The notes under the pieces are model-generated. The model searched no databases. It saw only the letters and a program-made list of their open reading frames with translations, and was not told the origin of the DNA. 64,000 bases of DNA, from positions 5,868,501-5,932,500 of the forward strand of contig NC_092323.1 of the NCBI RefSeq assembly GCF_036785885.1, read 5' to 3'. How positions within the stretch are numbered: position 1 is the first letter of the stretch; every line of letters begins with the position of its first letter. Both the position numbers and the translations under genes were made by a program. This DNA comes from Coffea arabica (lineage: Eukaryota; Streptophyta; Magnoliopsida; Gentianales; Rubiaceae). Shown piece after piece: positions 1-12,619 of the stretch.

Positions 1-2334
1 CGATTCCCTTGAGATTTACATAATTACAATGACCTCCTTTGACATGATAAAAAGACAATAATACCTTCATTAATTGTCAACTCATTAAAAAAACTCTACT
101 AAATATTAAAGTTCTCTCAATTATTGTCAATCAATAATTCAAACTACGCTTTTCTCATTTAACTTTCTATCCTCTTCCTTTTACATCTGATTTCCTTCCA
201 AACTCATGTATTTATTCTTATCAACCAAATGTGTACTATCGCCAATAATAAAACCACCATAGACACCAAAACTACCAATGCTTACTTATTTTGGTGTCTA
301 TTCCCAATTCTCCCTTTTTCATCATTATTATTAAATAGTTTTCTTACCCCCATATTTGTTTTCAATTTTTGATAGGCATTAGCAAATTAAAATTGTCAAA
401 TGACAAATTGAGTGATAATTTCATTATTAAACTAGATGGAGATAAAAACAGTAGCAGTGATAAAAAAATAAAAATTAAGGATAGGAAGTGTAATAGGAAC
501 TAAATATAGATTATACTATTATGGTTGTTATGAAAAAAAATGTTCTCAATATATTTATAACTGCATTGTGTTTCTATTTTTTATTTACAATTATTAATGT
601 TATTCATATAGAGAAAATTTGATTGATTTTGAACTTTGTGCCAATGGAGTATATTGGACATTCATAATAGTAGTGATGCCTTAAATTATTTTGTATTAAA
701 AAAGTGATAGCCATGAAATTAAAATTTAGAGATATCGATGTATATTGTTGTGTATTATGCAAAATCTAATATTGATATGAAACTGTAAGTAATTTTTTGG
801 ATATCTGATGTAGTGTTTATAATTGATATAATGATTTGCATCAAAAATCTTTAGGTAAAAGATGAACATTAAAACAAAGATAAATATTTATTTAATGGTG
901 ATTTGGATGTTGATGGATAGGTAATAGTGATAGCAAGTAAGGATGAATGAAATATAAACTATGAACTATTTTTTCCTTTTATTTTTGCTATTAATTATAA
1001 ATCAAGGGCATTATAGGATTTTTGAGAAAAAGTCTAGCGTTTTAGACCTAAAATGTTGCTTAAACAATGAAAATAGGGGAGGTATGTGTAATTTTTAAAA
1101 ATTGAGGAGAGCTTTCTGCGATTATCAAAAACCTCAGTGGAGTTATGTGAAATTATTCCTTTTTTTTTTAAAAAAAAAATTATACATGTTTTGAAAAATA
1201 TTCCATGAGCTTCTTTCCATAGTCCACACTTTGTATAATTTATTCACAAGAGGCATTTGGTCAATGACAGCGTTCGACGTACGTCGATTGGCCCAAGGCC
1301 CTAAGCTAAGCTGATAATTTGACGAGACTAAAGTTCATCAAGTTAAAACTCAGATTTCAAACAATTAATTTGTACCTAACATATGCTATATAGGATTATG
1401 ATCACTAATCAGATATGTTCCATCTATGGGTTTAATAGCTTAGTTTGGCCATAAGCTTGAGGAGGTGTCAGCCACTTTATCTTTTTGAGACAAATGTGAA
1501 AATGAGCCTTCTTGTTTTTTGCTCCAAAATGAGATAAAAAGCCTTCAGGAATGTAGAGTTCTTTCCCCCCTTTCAGTTTCAGTAGAGAAAAGAACAGAGA
1601 TGGGTAGCTCTTTTAATCCTTCAAATCAGCTTCATACCCTGTTCCGGACATCTGGTAACCGGAAATTTATGAGAATTCTTCAAAGAAATCTTGTGAAGCC
1701 AGCTCGATCTATCTTAATATACACCAAAAATTAAATTAAAAAGACAACTCGGAGTGGTGATGGAAGAAGTTTCTTTTCCCCTTCAGCAGAAGTTTCATGT
1801 GTTTGTTTCCAACATACAGTTAGTCATCTCTAAACCGAACGTACAAAGCTGCTTTGAAGATCAAACATGGCGTTTAAGAAATTGTTTTGATAGGTCTGGA
1901 AAGATATGACAAAACAAAATGCATTTCTCCCAATTTCTCGCCAGAAACCCTATCAAGATACCATACTATCTTCAACTCGCACAACATGCTACTAACACAA
2001 AATGATTCAAGAACCGCGTTCAGGATAGGTTAATCTCAGCTCAATTTAACTTTTACCTAATCATTTACAAGAACTGGCGCTCCTGAAGTTCACAACTTCA
2101 TCAGATACAGGTTAGTGGACATCAAATGCACCATTTTTATTTTTATTTTAATCATCTAAGCCCGTCCTCCTAACAAAGTGAATGAACATACTCACACGCC
2201 AATCGCTTCAAATCCCACGAGGGAAGCGTGCTTATTCCACAAATGCTAATCCCATTCCAGCGTGGCTTTCAGTACGAAATCCATTAAAATTTATGCTCCA
2301 TCCAATATCCATGCTTTGTAGATGTAATTAGAAA
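1..2334. other. AT-rich intergenic, no gene seen
   Basis: The stretch is AT-rich with many short homopolymers and no coding region I can support. The longest open frames are under 75 codons and resemble no family I know. The last few hundred bases must hold the 3' UTR of the receptor kinase gene, which is transcribed leftwards and stops at 2337. Confidence 0.6.
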
Positions 2335-4375
2335 CTATGAATATCCATTGTATGAATCCCTTGCGCTGTTGTCTACCATTGCAGTGTCTTTTATATTTTG
2401 TATCATCTTCAGTGTTTGCCGGATCGTTGGCCTCTGTTCGGGTGAAGTCACACTACACAAACTAGCAATCTCAACTAGCATTCCAACCCATTTTTCTTCC
2501 TCAGAATCGTCATCCCTCATTGCTCTGACCCAATTCGGCACATCAGGGGCAGCAAGGAACGGATGCTGAGATGGAGGTTTACCAGTCAGAAGCTCTAATA
2601 AGAGGATGCCAAAGGCATATACATCAGATTTTGAAGAGGCTCGACGAACAGACTTGCATATCTCAGGTGCTTTGTATCCTGCAGATTCTGGATCATCAAT
2701 TAAAGAACTATCAGCAAGGATGGACACGGAGTAGTCGGTTAGACAGGCCTCAAAATCAGAACCAAGAAGGACATTGGAGGATTTCAGGTTGCCATGAATG
2801 AGCTTTGATGCTTGATGGATGTAAGCAAGGCCCTGAGCCACATCCTCTGCAATCTTCACGCACGATGTCCAGTGAAGAGGTTTAGCCCTTGTTGATCTTG
2901 AACCTTACCAACGAGATATGGCAAAGTAAATAAGAATAAATCGAAGACAATTACTTTTGCCTTTCTAAAGTAAGGAACGTGCAATGCATTCTCAGATTTA
3001 TATTGGCCATGGACACTGTTCTTTTCTGTACCCATGAAAGAGTCATTATCTAGCTTCATTTGCATCAATGTGTTAATGGGAAAAGGACATCAAAGAGAGA
3101 ACACATGCATCAATTCAATGGGAAAATGTAGCATCTACTTCTAACAACGGAGAAAACAGCTCATCAAACTTGTGAAAAACATCAGATACAGACAATATGA
3201 GAGAGGATATAATCTCAGTACAGAAGCAAGACAATTAATAGTAGAGCAAGCAGTTTGCCATCAGCGGTGCCAAACAGAAAAGCAGGGAAAGCAATTCTAA
3301 ACTGATAGACACCCCGTTATTCACTACTCTCGTAATTCAGCTATGAGATACCAGTAAGTGACCACTGTGTAGCATGCATGGTTCCCCGAGACATCTAATA
3401 CCGTCCTTGGTCTGCAATACCAGAAGTACATAGAACACATCTAATTTGAGTTTAGCAAGTGCATAGTTCCCCAACTTGAGCATCCCGGGCACGGATGCTA
3501 GTCTAGCTACTAGTATGAGTTTCCAGCTGCCACCACCATTTTTGAACGAGAAGTTTGACCTATCACGTCATTGTTGATGGAGTGATGCTGCTACTACTAC
3601 ACAGTACCTACAAGTTCAATTCTTCCTGTGCCTAAGGGTAGTCCGAAGGGGAAATGTTTAACGGAACTAGCTCATTAAAAACTACAGATAACTGAAGAAA
3701 ATAAAATACTTCTAGATGAATGTGCTGCGAGTACTAAGTCCATCATTAAATGACAGCCACAAATCTGACCCAACGTACATAAACTTTAAGGCCTCCGCGA
3801 TAACAACCATAATAAACGTCTCAATTATTGTCCCCATCATTATGTACCAAAGCTCGCATTCTCGACTCTCCATATTCACTAATTCCCCAAGCGGGCCAAG
3901 CCCAATTGGTGGAAATGGAATAAGCCAAGCAATTGACTCGTTAGAGGTCATCGGTGAGCAGAGGACTGAATATTAATTTAACCAAACCTACTTACACTAA
4001 CAGACAGATGCCAAACTGGGAACAGGAAACTGCCAAAAGCAAACCATATTGTTATTTGTTGGTGACCTGTTAGCCATAGACCAGTGTTGACTAAAAGTGG
4101 GAACCACCGAGATGATCGGCAATACGGCGGTGGGAACCTAGCTCCGCTCAGAAGGGGTTCTCAGTTCTCACGTCTCTGCAACACTAACCAATCGAACAAA
4201 AACCTACAACCATAAAAAGCTCTGGCAGCCGACAACTTGTCATCGCAAAAACCCCCCAACACGACTCACCCCACAGCTACAGCTTAAACGCTTGGCACTA
4301 AAAGCCAAGACAACAAAAACAAATACTAGTAGTAGTAGGAGTACAATTTAAGTATAACAATAAAATTTTAAAAAA

Positions 4376-4410
<35 letters not shown>

Positions 4411-5891
4411 GGGGGAGGGGAGGGAAGCTTACCATGAATGAGATTGAAGAGACTGCCATTGGGCTGATAATCAAAGACAATCAGCCTTTCTTGTTTAGCT
4501 TGAAAATAAGCCCTGACTGGAACCAAATTGGGATGCCGAAGCACACCAACGGCATCCATATGCTGCTCAAAGGCCTCCGCAGTAGTAATAGCAGTCTTGC
4601 AAGCATCCAGTCTCTTCACCGATACAATTAACTGGTTATCCAACACAGCTTTATACGTAGTTCCAATGGTTCCCCTCCCCAGCAACTCAGCTGACGCCCT
4701 CATTAGCAGCTCCAGCGTGTACAACTCCGCCTCTCCATTACAAAACACCAAATTCCCACTCTTCACCTGCTTGATACCATGACTGTTAGTTTCATGTACT
4801 TGATATATTTTCTTCTCTTTCACAATTCCATCCTCGGCATTTCCAATTTGCGTAGATATCTCCGCATTGTTACAACCCATCTCCGGTGACAATGCTCTTT
4901 TCTTTGCATCAGCTTGTTCTTCCTCCTTTGGCCTTTTGAAGTAAGCGAAAATGCATAAAACTGCTGCAATCACGATAAATACTCCTATTATAACCCCTAG
5001 GATCACGCCAACTCTTTTGTGCCTTTTTTTCTGCGACGGAGAAGGGATCAGCACTTCTCCCTGGGACTGCGAGCTCTGGAGGAGCGGTGCAGGCGGGGCA
5101 GCGGCGTCGCCGGCTACCGGAGCAGCGTCGAAGAAGGGAGTAGCGCGGCATGGTCTGTTGATGACATCTCCACAGAGACCAGGGTTCCATAAGAATGAAG
5201 AAATGGTGAATTTTTTGAGAGTGAGAGTGACGGGAACTGGTCCGGTTAGGTTGTTATTGGAGACGTTGAAGATTGCTAGCGCGGTCTGGTTCAATGGAGG
5301 GATTGAGCCGTTGAACCGGTTGGAATCGAGCCGAAGATAGTTGAGGCGGTCCAGAACGGCCAAATCACTGGGGATTGGACCGGTGAAGTTGTTGTGAGAG
5401 AGGTCGAGGATAAGGAGGCGGTGAAGAGAGAGGAGAGAAGGAGGAAAAGTAGCGGAGAAGGAGTTGTGGTCCAGGAATAGGGACTTGAGGTTGAGGAGGG
5501 GAGAAAGGTCAGGAACCGGACCGGTGAGCGAGTTGTTCTTGAGACTCAAGACTCGGAGCTGATCGAGGTGAGTCAGAGTGTCGGGGGGAAACTGGCCGCG
5601 GAGGCCAAAACCTTGGAGGACATAACGGACGACTCGGCCTTGTCCGCATTTAACTCCTTGCCACGAACAGTAGTCAAAACGTTCGTGAATAGCGTAGAGA
5701 AGGTGGTTGTCCAGGTCAGCTTTAGACTTGAATGAGAGCAGAGAAACGGCGTCGGAAGGGAGTAGGACCAAGGATGGAGAGGGCGTCGTGGAAATAGAAA
5801 TGGTAGTGGCAGAGAATAAAGTAGCACTACTAGTAAAGAGTAAAAAACAACGGAGGAGAAGATTCCCACATTGTTTTATTAGAGTATGCAT
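2335..5891 (-). CDS. LRR receptor-like pseudokinase (At5g67200/At3g50230 type), 2 exons
   Basis: Exon 1 is 5891..4433 and exon 2 is 2903..2335, giving 675 residues, close to the roughly 670 of the Arabidopsis relatives. The join is GT-AG and restores the motif [15 protein letters not shown]. In order: a signal peptide (about residues 1-30), an N-terminal LRR cap with a CSW..VKC motif, about five extracellular LRRs, a membrane helix near residues 294-318, and a kinase-like domain. The glycine loop (GRGTIGTTY) and the VSVK lysine are kept, but the catalytic HRD is HGN (523-525) and DFG is DYS (543-545), so it should be catalytically inactive or nearly so, as is typical of this LRR-RLK subfamily. 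It probably acts at the plasma membrane as a signalling scaffold. The start is an ATG followed by a credible signal peptide. Exon 1 reads on into a polyproline-like intron tract if the donor is ignored. Confidence 0.93.
2904..4432 (-). other. Intron of the receptor pseudokinase gene
   Basis: The intron runs from donor GTAAGC at 4432 to acceptor AG at 2905-2904 and is 1529 bases long. No gene is seen inside it. Its first 55 bases on the coding strand are almost pure C with a few T (see the homopolymer entry). Confidence 0.85.
4379..4426. repeat. Poly-G/poly-C tract just inside the intron donor
   Basis: A run of about 31 G on the plus strand is followed by G-rich blocks interrupted by A. On the coding (minus) strand this is a C-run starting about 6 bases after the splice donor. 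Such tracts can form G-quadruplex or i-motif structures and are unstable in length. The exact count may be affected by sequencing error. Confidence 0.9.
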
Positions 5892-8518
5892 GCTGTTGCT
5901 GTTGCTGTTGTTCTTGTTGCTGGAGAAGAGGAGTGGGACTGGTTATTGGACTACGAGTAGTAGTGTTTCGTTTTCATCTGATTGGATGGTGTATTTGTGG
6001 TTTGACAACGGGGACCGGAGTTTGAAACTTCGATCCATTGGAGCTGAGGAAAGGGAAGAGAACTTGGGTGGCGGGGAGTGGGCGTGAGAGTGGGACTGCT
6101 GATGGTGGCGGAGGGGTGGACTGGTGGTGGGAGCAAAAGACTAGCTGTGGAGGAAAAGAGGGGGAAAAGAATAGAAGAAAGCGAAATGGGAAGCAGCTGG
6201 CTGCTGGCTGGGCTGTAATACTAGTGAAATACCAGTAGCATATCATGGGTCAGTGTCACGTGAAAGCAGGGTTGAAACTTACAGGCAAATCAGGGGGAGA
6301 AAATAGAAATGCATTTGGGCTTTTGTGTCTCTTTCCTTTCCTTGTAGGACGTGTGCCGCACTAGTTCCTGCCCCTCTCCCATGGTCACCTGTTTGCTAAA
6401 GTCAATACGTACACAAAATCCTATAAAAAAAATTTTTTTTTTTTTGGGTTTACGTACTTTTAGCTTTTTAACGTGTTTACAAATCAATAGTAATCTGTGG
6501 TTTTACAAATCAATAATAGGTTCTGATTGACATTATTAATTATGCTCCAAATTCGCTGCAGGTGCTGGAAAAGTTACCTAAATAGTGCTTGTGCGGGCAA
6601 GATGACAGAGCCGAGAGTTGTCCCCGTCGAGCTTCTTGCCTGCGACCACAAGGGGAAATAGAAGGCACCAGGTCCAGCCTCGAGATTCTCTCAAAATGAC
6701 TTTTGTTTGGGAGTCTAGATGAGATAGGAGGCAGATAAGAATTTGTTACTTTTGATTGTGAAAATGGGAGGCGTTTATAGTCCAAAGTATTAGTACGGAT
6801 TTCGGAAAATCAGGGTGATTGATAGCCATATCGGCCCTTAGACGTAATTTCGGATTGCTATCACATCAAGCGGCTGAATAATGTGTCAACCACAATATGA
6901 CTAGATGTGCAGCTCCACCATGTCGAGACCAAAAATGATATGGGATAGCCAGCTTTGAGAAACAGGGTATTTGTTAGTCGAGGTGGTGGCCAAGGCCTCG
7001 CAGCACTAAATTTTTCTTCTTCCTCTAAGCTATAAGTTATGACTTTAGGATGATGCAGAGACATAGATAGAACTACGGCGTTCAGCATGGAAGGAATTGA
7101 TTCTCATTTGGAAGCCAAATGTAAATTGTACTATTCTTTTTTCTTTTCTTTTTTTTTGGCATTCTCCTGAAGATTTTTTTTTTTTTTTTTGGTGTTGTGC
7201 GGGGGGGGGGGGGGGGGGGGGGGGGGAAGGAGGAGGAGGAGGAGGAGGGGAAGTCAATCAGGATGCAGTGTGGTAAACGGGCTAGCCGAATCCAAAAGCT
7301 CAAAAAGAAGGATGTAGGTATGGCTTGCATTTGTAACCGTGGCCTACCTGCTTTGCCTTGTTATTTGTTAAGAAACCCCACCGCATTTTTGGCCCATGTC
7401 AAGTAGTAGCACATGTCAAAAGAGTCGTAGTTCTACTGGTGAGGAAGGAGGATCCTGCAGCTGCTGAATTTGTCCGTTGTTCCTTGGCTGGGCCTCTTTT
7501 CACTTTTTCTTGTTCTTCTGCTCATCAATTTCAAGTTGCAGTGCTATTTGCGACCTGCCGTCAAAACTTATATAATATCCCCGACATTATTAACATATAT
7601 ATTGTCAAAGTTACCAGTTGATCGATCATGTGAGCTCTGGACACAGCAGCAGTCTTCAGCCAGTTTCCTTCCTCTTATCCATGATTCCATGTTACATGCC
7701 GTGCCTTCCTGGGATCATAGATGGTTGTCTTCCACTGCCCAATATAGGCACCCCACCGGCCACCACCACCCAGTCAGAAACTCTGATTGCTGCTGTTAAT
7801 TTAGGTTTTGACTGAAAACACAAAATCCTTGGGTGGCAGAGGACACCGTCCAACGCAAAATACTTCACTGCATCCACATACTATTATTACACCTCAGGAA
7901 GCATCGAATTTCTGCTCTGCTCATCAACCTCATTCCATTCCTGATGCATACTTTGATCCATTCCTGATGCATATTTTGTTAAAAGTTGGAAAGTCCCAGC
8001 ATATAAAACTACTACTAAGTACCGGTTCCACATGATGCCATGTCATGTCATTGTCAACTTCTTGTATTTTCGTCGGTTTTGTTGTCTAAATTCGCACTAA
8101 CACGGACACTGAAACTGTGTATATGAATATATCTACGTTTGTCTCCCGTCCAATTTCCTCAATTACAAATTGGGAGAGGGAATGAGTTTCATTCTCTGTG
8201 TCTTCTACTAATGCCCTCTCTCCTAATTCTACGCTTCTACCGACACTACCCTATCAAGTTGGATTGCTTTTTTTTCTTAATTATTTAAGCATTGCCTAAA
8301 ACTAAATCAATTGTTATGAACATTTTCATTTCTTTCTTGACAGCTGAGCGTTTTTCTCGGAAACAAACCCCCTCACCCCAACCCCCCCCCCCCCCCCGGG
8401 CCCCCAAAAAAAAGGGAAAAAGTTGTCAACATACTACTACTATTCCTACTATTCTTTCTATTATTTGGAGGGTGGCTCTTGGTTATGGAACTGTAAGCAA
8501 GGGTACTTCCAAATTGGA
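5892..8518. repeat. Intergenic: kinase upstream region with homopolymer tracts
   Basis: This gap holds the promoter side of the leftward kinase gene; a CTG/TTG-type triplet run lies at 5892-5925, directly upstream of its ATG. A poly-T run (7174-7190) is followed by poly-G (7201-7226) and a GGA triplet run (7227-7250). A poly-C run lies at 8385-8398. No coding region is supported; the open frames across the G and C runs are low-complexity artefacts. Confidence 0.6.
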
Positions 8519-8528
8519 AAAGTATAAA

Positions 8529-8820
8529 AGCAAATTATTAGGATGACCACTAAACTTTTGGAATCATCAAATTTTAACCACTGAACTATTAAAAGTCTGG
8601 TTTTGACCACTGAACAATTTAAAGTTTAAATTTTGGATCATTCTGTTAGATTTAATTATTAACTATGTCTCTTTCTTTTGTCTCGTGAATCGTACGGGCA
8701 CTCAGATTTGGCATAGTTAATGATCAAATCTACTGAAGGTCCGAAATTTAAACTTTAGATAGTTCAGTGACCAAAATTTAACAATTCTAAAAGTTTAGTG
8801 GCCATCCGGATAATTTGCTC
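8529..8820. mobile_element. Fold-back MITE with 10-bp target duplication (MULE-like)
   Basis: The ends form long inverted repeats: the left arm starts AGCAAATTATTAGGATG and the right arm, reversed, starts GAGCAAATTATCCGGATG. Pairing continues, with mismatches, for over 100 bases on each side of a central loop of roughly 70 bases. The element is flanked by the same 10 bases, AAAGTATAAA, at 8519-8528 and 8821-8830. A 9-11 bp duplication is what Mutator-like transposases make. There is no coding capacity, so it is non-autonomous. Confidence 0.8.
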
Positions 8821-8830
8821 AAAGTATAAA

Positions 8831-11674
8831 TAAACTATGCATATTATTTGATAAATAATTGTTTAACGAATACCTAATTTCCACTTGTTAATACTTCTAA
8901 TTTGCATCTAATTCAATATTTAAATAGACACATTCACATTTGCTCTTAAACTTAGCCATTTTCCATGGATGCCCAATCAACATGAGCTAAAATAGGTTTT
9001 GAGTGTTTGCCATATCTAGTAAGTGTTTAAATACAAAGAGAAACATTATACATAAGTAGATGTGAATTGAATCTTGAAAATAAGTTAGATGTGATTTACT
9101 TATGCTACGAATTCTCATAGAGCACTTACTAGAAAAACCTATAAAAAAAAAATATAATCATGTGATTTATTGTATATTACCCTCATAGTAAGCTTGTACT
9201 TTAACCATTTTCTGTATCATATTGTACGGTAGGTTATTAATTTTTTTGACAATTTCATAATTTTGGAATTAATCTAATGTTTAACATGAGTTTCAAATAT
9301 TAATTTTTTTTTTTTGAAAATAGCGAAGTTCAATCAGATGAGTGTCCAAATGAAAAGGTTTAGACAATCATGTGTATCTTTTTTATCTGTAATGCATGTT
9401 CATCTTTATAATCCTATACGTATGCATAAGGCGTATCACTGATTTTATTTTTTTGATTTATTGCCTCGCTTATACTCTATGTTTTTTCTTCTTTTTTTTT
9501 TTAAACAAATTTCTCTTTTTAGAAGCACGCTGCCACTTTCCTTCTCAATTTTCCCTTCTTCTTGTCTTTTGACGATCATGTTCAATGTCAAAGTACGCGC
9601 GCGGAAACGAAAGAATTAGAATTCTTAAACTTGAGAACACGTTCCTAATCTCTATAGGAGGAGAGAATTAGAATTCCACGTTCACAAATATAACATTTGA
9701 AAAGTATTTTCGATAGATTAATACCCCACACAGAAAAAAGCATAATCTATCATTCGGGGTTGCTCCATGCATTACCATCCATCAACTACCATATAAACAC
9801 GGATTGTTGGAGCGGGCTCAAATCCCTGAATATATACATACCTGATTCAAAAAAATATCCAAGTTTGTTGAACAATCTGCCTAACCAGCATTATAACTAT
9901 ACCATCAGGAACATCAGGTAACTAACTCTATGCACACACACAGAGTAAAATGGCTTTCAAATTAAGCAAACAGTTGGAAGTTACAAATGAAAAGTATTCA
10001 ACGCTTAAAGAAGAAAGAAAAAGGGCTGCAATTTTTATGGCCCGGCCTTAAAAGACCAAGCTTATCATTCAGATACAAAGAGGAAAGTGATCACTTTGTT
10101 TTTGGATCTTAAAGTAACTATTGGGAGGTAATTAGGTAAAGCATAAAGCTTTTTCCTCTGATTCCTACGACCAGTTCTCCTAAAGCAACCAACTTTCATG
10201 GGTTTCAATAATTTGTGTACAACGATCAAATTTAGCAGCCTAGCCAGCGCCCATCCTGTAAGGCATTTGCTTTTTCATAATGGGCGAGCGGCTATCTCTT
10301 CCTTTCTTTTGACTTTCATTGGGAAAAGAGCGCCTACTGGAACTTCTATCTATATGATTCTTTTTATCGCCAAGTTCCTAGTGGGGATCGAAATAAGATT
10401 AAAGCTTAAAAAAAATAAATTGAAGCGTTCTCTAAAGGAAAAAAGAGTTTTGATCTTAGTTAAGAGTTTTGATCTAGTAACTAAGGTTAAAATTCCAAAA
10501 ATTTAGAGGTTTAAATCCACTTCTTCCTTCCGTTTTTTTTTTTTTTTAAAATCCCATCGTCCTCCTATCTTTTTTTTTGGGGGGAGGTGAGGTGGGGGGA
10601 GTAAGAAAGAGACAAAGAGTAGCTTACTTACACGAGCAACCCAATTATCGCTTAAGGAGGAATTCTTCTCAAGGTCATCAGGCTAATTAATGGCAATTAA
10701 CCGGAAATTTAGCCACCCAACGCTATCAGAATTATGTTGATGTGACGTCTCATATCTGAACTAACACCTTTTTATTAACTCCATCGGAAAAATCTGTTTT
10801 CCGGTAACTTTGCATGATTAAATTCAGATTACTAGGCAAGTTTCAATTTTGTATGGGACTTGCTAACCTAAAATCGCACGGGCAATCTGTTTGTTGATTC
10901 CACTCCATATGCATAATAAATAAACCAGCCCGCCTTTCCAAAGTTCTGACAGACTTCTTGGAATGAGTTTTGTAATCTTTACCTTCTTTCCCGTTTTCCA
11001 TTTGTAAAATAGCGCAGGTAATTCCGGGCTCCAACTCCTCAGATAAAGATCATGAAAGGTGCCTGCGTGCGTTTTCTTTGACAAAACGGAATCTAGCAGT
11101 TCATTGGTCCCCCTCACAACTCTATAAGATGATGCTACCGTTTTATAATAGAGGTTTCTTGAAAAATAATGGTAGAATCATCAAGGAAAAGCGACTTTTG
11201 GCTTGTAATTAGTTACCGAGTCGCTAGAACCATACCAAATACCTCCTCTCCTTTACCTGCTCCAAAGTCCAACCACCCCTTCCTTCTACTTCCACTAAAC
11301 CACAACATCCATAGATCTAGATGATGGAGCTGCTAATCCACTCTCGGATGAAGAGCATTTGTCAAAATCAGTGAAACTTTATATCATTGCCCCAATCAAC
11401 TAGAGTCGTATCTGCTTCAATTCACTGAAAGTGAACCAATTAAAGTTACAAAATATATAGCCGCCAATCCTAGCTGTATTGTGTGGGGTTTGGACTGTCA
11501 TCTTCATGTTTGACATGTACCCTCTTGCTTCAACGTCTATTTCGCCCTGTCTTTAGTTCTCGGCATCTTTAAAATCAAACAACTTTCTCTCAATAATCCC
11601 CACGGGGGAGGAATTCAGAACTCAGAACTCCATCTGGAATATATTGTCTGAATCTCTCAACCGAAAAAAGGGAA
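8831..11674. other. Intergenic, upstream of the IRX15-like gene
   Basis: AT-rich sequence with no supported gene. 10140-10400 has a different texture: higher GC and an open frame from 10198 starting MGFNNLCTTIK. It matches no protein family I recognise. An organelle-derived insertion is possible but unproven. The last 450 bases should hold the IRX15-like promoter. Confidence 0.5.
11234..11240 (+). promoter_or_regulatory. Candidate MYB46/MYB83 (SMRE-type) site
   Basis: ACCAAAT, preceded by T, fits the secondary-wall MYB element ACC(A/T)A(A/C)(T/C). It lies about 435 bases before the IRX15-like start codon. Such a 7-mer occurs by chance about once per 2 kb per strand, so its support comes mainly from the gene's role. 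Confidence 0.35.
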
Positions 11675-12619
11675 ATGAAGAACAATCTCAGCAGCAGCAC
11701 GAAGCTTATCCTCCTCCATCCTTACATCCAAAAGCAGGGCAGCTCCAATAGGCTATGGCTTCTTGCATTCATTTCATTCTTCACTCTGGCCTTCCTTCTC
11801 ACCCTGATTTACACCAGGGAATCCATCACAGCTACAACAGCTGCGGCTGCCTCGGCTACAACTGGCTCCAGCATTAATCTTCCGCTGTCGAGTTCCGTCG
11901 TGAGGGCGCTTGTTCACTATGCTTCCAACTCCAACAACACCGATCACATGTCCCACACCGACATCAAACAGATATCGGATGTCCTCCAGAAATGCCGGAG
12001 CCCGTGTAATTTCCTGGTGTTCGGCCTGACTCCCGAAACCCTTCTCTGGAAAGCCCTGAATCACAACGGGAGAACAGTATTCATCGATGAGAATCGGTAC
12101 TACGCTGCGTACATTGAAGAAAAATACCCAGAAGTCGAGGCCTATGACGTGCAGTACACTACCAAAATAACTGAAGCAAATGAATTGATTGCTGCAGTGA
12201 AGGAACAAGTTATGAATGAATGCAGGCCGGTGCAAAATCTTCTGTTTTCCGAGTGCAAGCTCGGGCTGAATGATCTGCCTAATCAATTTTACGAAGTTGA
12301 TTGGGATGTTATTTTGGTAGACGGGCCTCGAGGGTACTGGCCAGAAGCGCCTGGCCGGATGTCGGCCATCTTCACAGCAGGTGTTCTGGCTAGGAGCAAA
12401 AAAGGAGGGAATACAAAAACGCATATTTTTGTGCATGATTTCAATCAAAAGGTGGACAGAACCACCAGTTATGAGTACTTATGCAAGGAAAATTTGGTGA
12501 AATCCAAAGATATGCTCGGACATTTTGTCCTGGAAAGAGCGGATGCTAATGTTTTTCAGTTCTGTCGCAGCAATTACACCTCAACACCAGCTTCTTCATC
12601 ATCCTCGTCGTCTTCTTAG
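11675..12619 (+). CDS. IRX15: IRX15/IRX15-LIKE, DUF579 xylan biosynthesis protein
   Basis: A single exon encodes 314 residues, matching the 317-322 of Arabidopsis IRX15-L and IRX15. A short cytosolic tail is followed by a membrane anchor (about residues 24-45), as expected of a Golgi type II protein. The DUF579 domain covers about residues 90-295, with the motifs FLVFGLTPETLLW, VFIDENRYYAAYIE and DVILVDGPRGYWPEAPGR. In Arabidopsis, loss of both IRX15 genes shortens and disturbs secondary-wall glucuronoxylan; the related GXM proteins methylate glucuronic acid on xylan, but the reaction of IRX15 itself is unsettled. The C-terminus ends in eight serines from a TCN run. The neighbouring pseudokinase matches the Arabidopsis neighbour, supporting orthology. 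Whether it equals IRX15 or IRX15-L cannot be decided, because those arose by a Brassicaceae-side duplication. Confidence 0.95.
   Translation: MKNNLSSSTKLILLHPYIQKQGSSNRLWLLAFISFFTLAFLLTLIYTRESITATTAAAASATTGSSINLPLSSSVVRALVHYASNSNNTDHMSHTDIKQISDVLQKCRSPCNFLVFGLTPETLLWKALNHNGRTVFIDENRYYAAYIEEKYPEVEAYDVQYTTKITEANELIAAVKEQVMNECRPVQNLLFSECKLGLNDLPNQFYEVDWDVILVDGPRGYWPEAPGRMSAIFTAGVLARSKKGGNTKTHIFVHDFNQKVDRTTSYEYLCKENLVKSKDMLGHFVLERADANVFQFCRSNYTSTPASSSSSSSS

Noticed and set aside
4368-4432. Polyproline tail on the receptor kinase
   Set aside because: It is intron read-through past a good GTAAGC donor; splicing to 2903 restores the conserved kinase sequence.
7045-7406. Overlapping Pro- and Gly-rich frames around the poly-G run
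   Set aside because: They are low-complexity translations of a homopolymer.
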